From assembly GCF_000378765.1 (NCBI RefSeq), contig NZ_KB905343.1:789218-853217 (forward strand): a stretch of 64,000 nucleotides of DNA, given 5' to 3'. Positions within the stretch are counted from its first letter, which is position 1; each line of letters starts with the position of its first letter. Under the pieces are notes generated by a model, which was given only the letters and a program-made list of their open reading frames with translations, searched no databases and had not been told where the DNA came from. This DNA is from Psychroflexus tropicus DSM 15496 (GTDB taxonomy: Bacteria; Bacteroidota; Bacteroidia; Flavobacteriales; Flavobacteriaceae). Of the stretch, positions 56,539 to 64,000 are shown piece after piece. The position numbers and the translations under genes are program-made.

Positions 56539-57486
56539 TTAATAAAGGGATAAAATTTGTGAACTTAATTCTTCAGCAATACGATCCTGCGTTTCTTGAG
56601 TAGCTCCACTCAAATTGGGTGTGAGAGATAGTTTAGGATACATCATTAATTGAATAGGAGGCTGGGGCTGGTCTTCAAAGACATCTAAAGCTCCAAAAGC
56701 CAACTCGTTGTTTTCAAGTTGTTTTACCAAAGCTACTTCATCTAAAGCTTTATGATATGATGTATTGATGATTCCTGCTGTAGGCTTCATCATCTGTAAT
56801 TCTTCCTGGCCTATGACATAAGAATCAGACTGAGATATATGAAGACTTATTGCATCACAGGTAGATAGAACATCCTCTAAAGAAGATCCTTTCAAATTAA
56901 ATACGACCTGTTGTTCATCTGGAAAATTTAAGGTTAACTTCAAGGAATCCACTTCTGGATCATAAAATTTGATCTGCATACCTAAAGCCATAGCTTTTTT
57001 AGCGACATCTTGACCAATCTTTCCAAATCCAATAATTCCTAGGGTCTTACCTTTTAGTTCGAGTCCTCCTGAGAAAGATTTTTGCAGTTGCTTAAACTTA
57101 TGATCTCCTTCCAGAGGCATTTCTCTGTTAGCATCTTTAAGATGCCTCATGCAGCTCAAAAGATGAGCTATAACAAGTTCTGCGATACTGTTGGTCCAGG
57201 CATCATTGGCGTTCAAAACCTTTATATTTTGCTCTTTGGCAGCATTTTCAGAAATGTGTTCGGCATTTTTATCGCAGTTACCGATAAATTTCAAGGTCTT
57301 CAACTCAGAGATTAGACTCCTATCCAGGGGCGTAGTAGCTTTTACTAGCAAGCCTTCAATTTCATTCGCGTTGATATATGTTGAAATCTGATTTTTGGCT
57401 ATGTTTTTTATGATCACTTCATGTCCTGCATTTTCTAATAGTTGAATACCAACTTCAGAAAATCCGTCTGTTGCTAAAATCTTCAT
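56539..57486 (-). CDS. SerA-like D-2-hydroxyacid dehydrogenase lacking catalytic Arg and His
   Basis: This 315-residue protein has the fold of short 3-phosphoglycerate dehydrogenases of Bacteroidetes, including NREMPLEGDHKFKQLQK and the NAD site LGIIGFGKIGQDVAKKA. The catalytic residues are missing: the conserved Arg in N-x-A-R-G-G is Tyr244 in INTSYHKALDE, and the catalytic His of TPH is Asn291 in TPNLSGA; only Glu271 remains. The substrate-binding stretch GRGGVGxDN is changed to IGNCDKNAEHI. I expect no dehydrogenase activity. It lies 10 bp downstream of serC, suggesting a role in, or replaced loss of, serine synthesis. Confidence 0.85.
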   Translation of the reverse strand: MKILATDGFSEVGIQLLENAGHEVIIKNIAKNQISTYINANEIEGLLVKATTPLDRSLISELKTLKFIGNCDKNAEHISENAAKEQNIKVLNANDAWTNSIAELVIAHLLSCMRHLKDANREMPLEGDHKFKQLQKSFSGGLELKGKTLGIIGFGKIGQDVAKKAMALGMQIKFYDPEVDSLKLTLNFPDEQQVVFNLKGSSLEDVLSTCDAISLHISQSDSYVIGQEELQMMKPTAGIINTSYHKALDEVALVKQLENNELAFGALDVFEDQPQPPIQLMMYPKLSLTPNLSGATQETQDRIAEELSSQILSLY

Positions 57487-57496
57487 TTATTAATGT

Positions 57497-58567
57497 TTAA
57501 ATAGTTTGTTCGAAATGCCTCATTACCTCTATAAGTACCTTAACGCTTTCTTCACCTAATGCATTGTACATGGATGCTCTATATCCACCTACACTGCGAT
57601 GACCGTTTAAGCCGTTTATATTGGCAGACACCCATAAGTTGTCGAATCTCTTCTTTAATTCAGGGTCTTTAAGCCTAAAAGTGGCGTTCATCATCGAACG
57701 ATCTTCTTTTGCAGTAAAGCCCTCAAATAACGGGTTCCTGTCAATTTCATTATAGATCAAACTGGCCTTCTTTCTATTTCGCTTTTCCATGGAAGCGACT
57801 CCTCCGTTTCTCGAAAGCCATTCCAAGGTCAACATAGACACGTATACAGAGAAAACCGGAGGAGTATTAAACATGCTTTTTCTTTCAATAAACAGTTTAT
57901 AATTCAGCATCGAAGGTATTGCTCGGGTTACTTTACCTAAGATTTCCTCTTTAATAACCACCAAAGTAGCTCCTGCTGGCCCCATATTTTTTTGAGCTCC
58001 GGCATAAATTAAACCAAATTGAGAGTAATCTATTTCTCTAGAAAAAATATCACTACTCATATCACATACCAAAGGGGTATCCTTCGGATTAGGGAAGGTG
58101 GTCATTTGGGTTCCAAATATGGTGTTATTACTTGTGTAATGCAGATAATCCAAATCATTTGGAATCTCAAACGACCTGGGAATGTAATTATAATTTTGAG
58201 ATCTGGAGCTTTCGACAACAATCACCTCTCCAAACTGCTTTGCTTCCTTTATGGCATTAGCAGACCAGGTTCCCGTGTCTAGATATCCAGCTTTATGTTC
58301 TAATAAATTATAGGCTGTCATCAAAAACTGCATGCTAGCCCCGCCTTGTAAAAACAAAGCTTTATATCCCTTATTTTTCAATCCTAGATGCTCAAGGGCT
58401 AGTTCTCTAGCTTTTTCCATTACCTCTATAAAAGCCTTACTCCTGTGGGAAATTTCTAGAATAGACAATCCAGAGCCATCTAAATCAACTACAGACTGCG
58501 AAGCTTTTTCAAAAACTTCTAAAGGGAGTATGCAGGGTCCAGCACTAAAATTATGAGGTCTTTCCAT
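57497..58567 (-). CDS. serC: Phosphoserine aminotransferase
   Basis: This 356-residue PLP enzyme converts 3-phosphohydroxypyruvate to phosphoserine, and also acts in pyridoxine synthesis. It has HNFSAGPCILPLEVF at the start, LFLQGGASMQFLM, the PLP Lys in YAGAQKNMGPAGATL and NGLNGHRSVGGYRASMYNAL near the end. Nothing is missing. The SerA-like gene follows 10 bp later, and the acyl-CoA reductase gene lies 5 bp upstream, so the three are one operon. Confidence 0.96.
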   Translation of the reverse strand: MERPHNFSAGPCILPLEVFEKASQSVVDLDGSGLSILEISHRSKAFIEVMEKARELALEHLGLKNKGYKALFLQGGASMQFLMTAYNLLEHKAGYLDTGTWSANAIKEAKQFGEVIVVESSRSQNYNYIPRSFEIPNDLDYLHYTSNNTIFGTQMTTFPNPKDTPLVCDMSSDIFSREIDYSQFGLIYAGAQKNMGPAGATLVVIKEEILGKVTRAIPSMLNYKLFIERKSMFNTPPVFSVYVSMLTLEWLSRNGGVASMEKRNRKKASLIYNEIDRNPLFEGFTAKEDRSMMNATFRLKDPELKKRFDNLWVSANINGLNGHRSVGGYRASMYNALGEESVKVLIEVMRHFEQTI

Positions 58568-58572
58568 TAATT

Positions 58573-59604
58573 TTATTGAATTAAAAATTTGAGTGTATCA
58601 ACGCCATCCGCATAATCGGTCAACGACGGATGTTGCGTTTTTCCAAACTCAACTCCACTTAATTTATGTTGTCCAACTACGCATTGAATATTTTCTTGTT
58701 CTTCATGTAATCTATGCTTCAAATGCTCATCACTACTATAGGTCTCAAAAAACAGGGTGCCAATAGGAGAGGAGAAGCCAGAGTCTTTTTTGAGCAGCAA
58801 AAAGGCATTATCTAACAATTTGACTGAACTCATCAAGTAAACAGCTTTATTATAGTCATAATTGTTAGCATATTTATGATGATTAATCACTTCTTTATAT
58901 TTATACATAGCTTCGAAAAAGGAATCGAAATTATAATCTTCTGGAACAAATAACTTGGAAACATTTCTGCATCCAAGTCCGAAATATTGAAAAATATCTT
59001 CACCTAAAGCCTCAAGCTGCGATTTAGATTCATTTCCATGAAGTACAGCTACTGAATTTCTGTTTTTTCTTATGATGTGAGGCTTATCCTTAAAGTAATA
59101 TTCAAAATACCTCGCAGTATTATTACTACCGGTAGCAATTACCATATCAAAATCTGGAAGTCTATCTTTAGTAAAGTTAATTTTAGAAGCAAATTCTGGT
59201 TCAATATTTATCAATTCTTCGGCTAGAAAAGGAATAAGTAGACAGTCATTAGACGACAACTTACCAATAAAAAAATGACCCGAGATAAGTACAGATAAAA
59301 AATCATGAAATCCTACTAAAGGAATGTTACCTGCCATAACTACCGCTACTTTTTTTGGAGCTTCTAAAGCGCTGGGATAAGAGTTTAACCAGCTAGTAAG
59401 ATTCCGCTTTGTTAGTGTTTCGGACCATGCCTTCAGTGCGTTGTTGACATAACCAGGAGTGAACCAGGCATTTTGAAGCTCGGCCTTTCTTACGACATTA
59501 GTCAATTTTTGTGAAAAATTAGAGTCCGAATCTGGAGAAACTATGTAATTTTGTATTGAATATCCAAGTTTTGAAAAGGCATCTATTCTGGTATCTAAAG
59601 TCAT
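58573..59604 (-). CDS. LuxC-type acyl-CoA reductase family protein
   Basis: This 343-residue protein belongs to the LuxC/acyl-CoA reductase group of aldehyde-dehydrogenase-like enzymes: VAVVMAGNIPLVGFHDFLSVLISGH binds cofactor, MVIATGSNNTARYFEYYF is typical, and the catalytic Cys is in YFGLGCRNVSKLF. The usual reaction is NADPH-dependent reduction of an acyl-CoA to the aldehyde. The substrate is unknown. It sits 5 bp upstream of serC and diverges from the ferredoxin gene across a promoter; whether the ferredoxin donates electrons is only inference. Confidence 0.85.
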   Translation of the reverse strand: MTLDTRIDAFSKLGYSIQNYIVSPDSDSNFSQKLTNVVRKAELQNAWFTPGYVNNALKAWSETLTKRNLTSWLNSYPSALEAPKKVAVVMAGNIPLVGFHDFLSVLISGHFFIGKLSSNDCLLIPFLAEELINIEPEFASKINFTKDRLPDFDMVIATGSNNTARYFEYYFKDKPHIIRKNRNSVAVLHGNESKSQLEALGEDIFQYFGLGCRNVSKLFVPEDYNFDSFFEAMYKYKEVINHHKYANNYDYNKAVYLMSSVKLLDNAFLLLKKDSGFSSPIGTLFFETYSSDEHLKHRLHEEQENIQCVVGQHKLSGVEFGKTQHPSLTDYADGVDTLKFLIQ

Positions 59605-59607
59605 ATG

Positions 59608-60016
<409 letters not shown>

Positions 60017-60040
60017 GCCTGAAATAGTCCTATAATTCAT

Positions 60041-60073
60041 AAACCTCTAGTATTCAGAACCTAGAGGTTTTTT
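60041..60073 (+). terminator. Rho-independent terminator of the ferredoxin gene
   Basis: AAACCTCTAG and CTAGAGGTTT form a 10 bp stem with a 10 nt loop, followed by a T-run. Confidence 0.88.
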
Positions 60074-60187
60074 AATGCTTGAAATTTATTTTAGAGTCCC
60101 GACTTTTTCAATTTCAAATGCATTTAAATATAAATCTGGATTTTGATTTTAAAGAAATCGTAGTATATTTCGGTGTTCAGAAAAATT

Positions 60188-62068
60188 ATGGCAAAAGAAA
60201 CAAAGTACACAGAAGACAACATTAAATCACTTGACTGGAAGCAGCATATTCGTATGCGACCGGGAATGTATATCGGTAAACTTGGAGACGGTTCTGGCGC
60301 AGATGATGGAGTCTATATCCTCCTAAAAGAAGTTTTGGATAATTCAATTGATGAATTTGTAATGGGTTCTGGTAAAACCATCGAAGTTTCAATTCAGAAC
60401 TCCAAAGTCATTGTAAGAGATTATGGACGTGGGATTCCATTGGGTAAGGTCGTTGATGTAGTTTCTAAAATGAATACTGGAGGTAAATACGATACAAATG
60501 CCTTCAAAAAGTCTGTTGGCTTAAACGGAGTAGGAACCAAGGCAGTAAACGCACTATCTAGCTATTTTAGAGTAGAATCTACTCGAGATGGAAAATCGGT
60601 CTCTGCTGAATTTGAGCAGGGTAACTTAGTCAATAAAGAAGAACTCGATGAAACCTCAAGGCGAAGAGGAACCAAAGTTACTTTCATACCAGATGAAGTT
60701 ATTTTTAAAAAATATGGTTTCAGAAATGAGTATATCGAAAAAATGCTCAAGAATTATGTCTACTTAAACCCAGGACTCACCATAATTTTTAACGGTGAAA
60801 AATTTTATTCTGAAGACGGGTTAAAAGATCTATTAAGTGACAGAATTCGAGAAGAAGATCGGTTATTTCCTATAATTCACCTCAGAGGAAATGATATCGA
60901 GGTTGCCATAACCTTTAGCAAAGCCCAATATTCTGAAGAATACCATTCGTTTGTAAATGGACAAAACACAACTCAGGGAGGAACGCATCAATCAGCTTTT
61001 AGGGAGGCCATTGTAAAAACAGTGAGAGAATTCTATAAAAAGAACTTCGAGCCTAGCGACATCAGGAAATCGATTGTCTCTGCTATAAGTATCAAAGTGA
61101 TGGAACCGGTGTTTGAAAGTCAGACCAAAACCAAACTCGGCTCTACCGATATGGGTGGGGATCTGCCAACCGTAAGAACTTACATTTTGGACTTTCTCAA
61201 GCAGAAACTAGACAATTACCTTCATAAAAACAATGAGACGGCAGAGCAGCTTCATAAAAAAATCCTTAGAGCAGAAAAGGAACGAAAAGACTTGTCTGGA
61301 ATACGTAAGCTGGCAAAAGACAGGGCCAAAAAGGCGAGCCTTCACAATAAGAAGTTAAGAGATTGTCGCATTCATCTAGAGGATACTAAAAAGGAGGGCT
61401 ACTTAGAAACCACCTTGTTTATTACAGAGGGTGATTCTGCTAGTGGAAGTATTACCAAATCAAGAGATGTCAATACACAAGCCGTATTTAGCCTTAAAGG
61501 AAAGCCTTTAAATTCTTATGGATTGAGCAAGAAAATTGTCTATGAGAACGAAGAATTCAACCTGCTTCAGGCTGCTTTAAATATTGAGGACTCTCTAGAA
61601 GACCTAAGATATAATAACATCGTCATCGCTACCGATGCAGATGTTGACGGAATGCATATTCGACTTTTAATCATTACCTTTTTCCTTCAATTCTTTCCAG
61701 AGCTGATCAAAGAAGGTCATCTATATATTTTACAAACTCCACTTTTTAGAGTTCGTGATAAAAAAGAAACTTTTTATTGTTACTCTGAGACAGAGAAAAG
61801 GGAGGCTATAAAAAAGTTGAGAGGTAAGCCAGAGATTACAAGGTTTAAAGGACTAGGTGAAATATCGCCAGATGAATTTAAAAATTTCATAGGTGATGAT
61901 ATACGTCTGGATCCCGTAATGCTTGATAAGTACAAGAGCATTCCTGAAATTTTAGAATTTTATATGGGCAAAAATACTCCCGACCGACAGAACTTTATCA
62001 TAGATAATTTAAAAGTCGAAGTTGACCTTGTTAAAGAAATCGAAGAAGAAATTCATGAGGTTAAGTAA
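60188..62068 (+). CDS. parE: DNA topoisomerase IV subunit B
   Basis: This 626-residue subunit provides the ATPase and TOPRIM parts of topoisomerase IV, which decatenates replicated chromosomes. I start it at ATG 60188 ([10 protein letters not shown]); the frame extends upstream only to a GTG. ATPase blocks are [26 protein letters not shown] and GRGIPLGK; the TOPRIM block is [16 protein letters not shown] and [13 protein letters not shown]. GyrB is longer and has other features, so ParE is the better call together with parC beside it. A small membrane protein gene overlaps its last 14 bp. Confidence 0.95.
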   Translation: MAKETKYTEDNIKSLDWKQHIRMRPGMYIGKLGDGSGADDGVYILLKEVLDNSIDEFVMGSGKTIEVSIQNSKVIVRDYGRGIPLGKVVDVVSKMNTGGKYDTNAFKKSVGLNGVGTKAVNALSSYFRVESTRDGKSVSAEFEQGNLVNKEELDETSRRRGTKVTFIPDEVIFKKYGFRNEYIEKMLKNYVYLNPGLTIIFNGEKFYSEDGLKDLLSDRIREEDRLFPIIHLRGNDIEVAITFSKAQYSEEYHSFVNGQNTTQGGTHQSAFREAIVKTVREFYKKNFEPSDIRKSIVSAISIKVMEPVFESQTKTKLGSTDMGGDLPTVRTYILDFLKQKLDNYLHKNNETAEQLHKKILRAEKERKDLSGIRKLAKDRAKKASLHNKKLRDCRIHLEDTKKEGYLETTLFITEGDSASGSITKSRDVNTQAVFSLKGKPLNSYGLSKKIVYENEEFNLLQAALNIEDSLEDLRYNNIVIATDADVDGMHIRLLIITFFLQFFPELIKEGHLYILQTPLFRVRDKKETFYCYSETEKREAIKKLRGKPEITRFKGLGEISPDEFKNFIGDDIRLDPVMLDKYKSIPEILEFYMGKNTPDRQNFIIDNLKVEVDLVKEIEEEIHEVK

Positions 62069-62531
62069 TCACAGACTTGTTAAATTTATACCAGGTGTAT
62101 ATTACTTTTCGGTGATATTTCTTCTCCTTGTAGTGTTTTTAAATCATCAACTTGGCTCTCAGCTATTCCCCTCAGATAAATACTTCTATACTGCAATCGT
62201 TTTAATAGGATTGTGGCTTATTTACATTTACTTTGCAGGTAAATATTTTGAATATGATAGTGAGGGTACTTTGGTTTCGTTCTTAAATAGAGGTGCAATT
62301 TTATCTGAATTCATCAATTATAGGACTAAGCTATTTGAAATAAAAAAAGAAAAAATAGAAACATATAAAATTTATAACTTACTGTTCTATAGACGTTTAA
62401 AAATATATTACTCAAGTAAACATTCAGGCTCCAGTATCAATGTTAACATCAGTATGCTGAGTCCAAAACAAACTCGATTTTTAAAACTATCTCTGAATAA
62501 AATTATTGAAAAAAACAATTCCAGCGCATGA
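62055..62531 (+). CDS. Two-helix membrane protein between parE and parC
   Basis: This 158-residue protein begins at ATG 62055, 14 bp inside the end of parE, and its stop overlaps the parC start by 4 bp (ATGA). It has two membrane helices (about 15-32, [15 protein letters not shown], and 48-66, [18 protein letters not shown]) and a C-terminal part with a PH-like strand pattern ([23 protein letters not shown]). I know no name for it. The tight overlaps on both sides suggest coexpression with topoisomerase IV; function is unknown. Confidence 0.7.
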   Translation: MRLSNHRLVKFIPGVYYFSVIFLLLVVFLNHQLGSQLFPSDKYFYTAIVLIGLWLIYIYFAGKYFEYDSEGTLVSFLNRGAILSEFINYRTKLFEIKKEKIETYKIYNLLFYRRLKIYYSSKHSGSSINVNISMLSPKQTRFLKLSLNKIIEKNNSSA

Positions 62532-64000
62532 GTGACGATTTAGATTTACCTTCAGATTCTCAAGAAGAATTTAATCCAATGTCTAAAGATGAATCCATTA
62601 AAGTTACTGGTATGTTTCAAGACTGGTTCCTGGATTATGCATCTTATGTGATTCTAGAAAGGGCAGTTCCCGCTATAGAAGACGGTTTCAAACCTGTTCA
62701 TCGGCGCATCCTTCACTCGATGAAAGATTTGGACGATGGCCGTTACACCAAAGTGGCTAATATCGTTGGACATACCATGCAATATCACCCCCATGGCGAC
62801 GCGAGTATTGGAGATGCCATAGTTCAGCTAGGTCAGAAGGATATTTTAATAGACACTCAAGGGAATTGGGGAAATATTCTTACTGGAGACAGTGCTGCAG
62901 CTTCAAGATATATAGAGGCTCGTTTATCAAAATTTGCTTTAGATGTAGTATTCAATCCAAAAACTACAGCATGGCAAATATCCTACGATGGCAGAAAGCA
63001 AGAACCAGTGAATCTTCCTGTGAAGTTTCCAATGGTACTGGCTCAGGGCGCAGAAGGTATTGCTGTGGGATTGAGCACGAAAATTCTACCACATAATTTT
63101 ATTGAACTTATTGAGGCTTCTATCAAGCACTTACAAGGAAAGCGATTTAGTATATTTCCTGATTTTGCTACCGGAGGAATTGTAGATGTTTCAAATTATA
63201 ATGATGGCTTAAGAGGAGGCAAGCTAAGAGTAAGAGCTAATATTGAGATCAAGGACAAGAATCTGCTTGTCATCAATGAAATTCCCTACACCACCAATAC
63301 ATCATCGCTTATTGACTCAATTTTGAAAGCGAATGAAAAAGGTAAAATTAAAATTAAAAAGATCGAGGATAACACCTCTTCAGAAGTTGAAATTTTAATT
63401 CATTTACCAAATAATATTTCTCCGGACAAAACCATAGATGCTCTATTTGCTTTCACAAATTGTGAGGTTTCTATTTCACCACTTAGCTGTGTGATTATTA
63501 ATGATAAACCTCATTTCTTGGGCGTTTCAGAATTACTTAGAAGAAGTACAGATAATACCGTTAGACTCCTTAAAACGGAATTAGAAATAAAACTTGGTGA
63601 ATTACAGGAACAATGGCATTTTGCGTCCCTGGAAAAGATTTTCATTGAAAAACGGATCTACCGTGACATCGAGGAAGAAGAGACCTGGGATGGTGTTATT
63701 CAGGCCATAGATAAAGGATTGAAGCCCCATATAAAGCATCTCAAACGGGAAATAACAAGAGAGGATATTACCCGTCTTACGGAGATCAAAATCAAAAGAA
63801 TATCAAAGTTTGATTTAGACAAAGCAGAACAAAAAATACAAGCTCTTGAAGAGGATATAGAAAAGGTGAAGTACGACCTTGAACATTTAATTGAGTATTC
63901 AATCAATTATTTTAAGGGCCTTAAAAGCAAATATGGAGCTGGAAAGGAGAGGAAGACCAAAATACAATTGTTTGAAGATATTGAAGCTACAAAAGTGGTC
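62528..64000 (+). CDS. parC: DNA topoisomerase IV subunit A, C-terminus cut by window edge
   Basis: 491 codons are visible, open to the edge. The protein cleaves and passes DNA; the active-site Tyr is in AASRYIEARL. Other blocks are MFQDWFLDYASYVILERAVP, DGFKPVHRRILHSM, YHPHGDASIGDAIVQL and LTGDSAA. A start of [18 protein letters not shown] and overlap of 4 bp with the previous gene fix the start. A coiled-coil stretch (KIQALEEDIEKVKYDLEHLI) is at the end of the seen part. The C-terminal beta-pinwheel lies beyond the window. Confidence 0.95.
   Translation, partial: MSDDLDLPSDSQEEFNPMSKDESIKVTGMFQDWFLDYASYVILERAVPAIEDGFKPVHRRILHSMKDLDDGRYTKVANIVGHTMQYHPHGDASIGDAIVQLGQKDILIDTQGNWGNILTGDSAAASRYIEARLSKFALDVVFNPKTTAWQISYDGRKQEPVNLPVKFPMVLAQGAEGIAVGLSTKILPHNFIELIEASIKHLQGKRFSIFPDFATGGIVDVSNYNDGLRGGKLRVRANIEIKDKNLLVINEIPYTTNTSSLIDSILKANEKGKIKIKKIEDNTSSEVEILIHLPNNISPDKTIDALFAFTNCEVSISPLSCVIINDKPHFLGVSELLRRSTDNTVRLLKTELEIKLGELQEQWHFASLEKIFIEKRIYRDIEEEETWDGVIQAIDKGLKPHIKHLKREITREDITRLTEIKIKRISKFDLDKAEQKIQALEEDIEKVKYDLEHLIEYSINYFKGLKSKYGAGKERKTKIQLFEDIEATKVV

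Overview
The window looks like chromosomal DNA from a member of the Flavobacteriaceae (Bacteroidetes). The evidence is low G+C content, promoters of the Bacteroidetes type (TTG-N19-TATATTTG before rpmH), an LpxC-FabZ fusion, a PorX-type response regulator, secreted proteins with type IX secretion (T9SS) C-terminal sorting domains, and a bifunctional hisB and fused hisIE. I cannot name the genus. I see no prophage, CRISPR array, tRNA or rRNA gene. The only possible mobile-element trace is a ~97 bp inverted-repeat segment near 51.5 kb.

Layout. 1-10.6 kb: a TIGR02757/DUF2400 gene cut by the window edge, a LolD-like ABC ATPase, msrA, a badly decayed folE pseudogene (the only stretch over 300 bp without an intact gene), then a minus-strand run of a degenerate M1-peptidase/outer-membrane barrel fusion, a secreted T9SS-tagged EEP-fold nuclease/phosphatase, a LOG-family protein and uvrA. 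10.7-15.1 kb: a small hydrolase, a lytic transglycosylase, a thioredoxin-like protein with a CxxS site, and a signalling pair (kinase-like protein lacking the ATP-binding motifs plus a REC-AraC regulator). 15.2-25.3 kb: rpmH, carB, a gamma carbonic anhydrase, clpB, a secreted T9SS-tagged trypsin-like protease, and a lipoprotein gene broken by two in-frame stops. 25.3-30.8 kb (minus): an MltF-like transglycosylase, two small conserved proteins, an alanine-dehydrogenase-like protein, tsaE and porX. 30.8-41.8 kb (plus): an HD phosphohydrolase, the lipid A set lpxD, lpxC/fabZ and lpxA, efp, a second lpxD, an NTF2-like protein, sucD, fabG, a VWA-like membrane protein and an SPFH protein. 41.8-49.1 kb: a complete histidine operon hisGDCBHAF(IE) preceded by a promoter, a 14-codon leader peptide with three consecutive His codons, and a terminator/antiterminator pair. 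49.1-59.6 kb: a TruA-family protein, corA, a TonB receptor cassette with a small Cys/His exported protein and an acidic lipoprotein, small membrane proteins, rlpA, a SerA-like protein without catalytic residues, serC and a LuxC-type acyl-CoA reductase. 59.6-64 kb: a two-cluster ferredoxin, then parE, a small membrane protein, and parC (cut by the window edge).

Most of this is ordinary core metabolism and envelope biology. The points most worth a second look are the his attenuator, the SerA-like pseudoenzyme beside serC, the kinase-dead phosphorelay protein, the paired palindromes between clpB and the secreted protease, and the two broken genes (folE and the lipoprotein).
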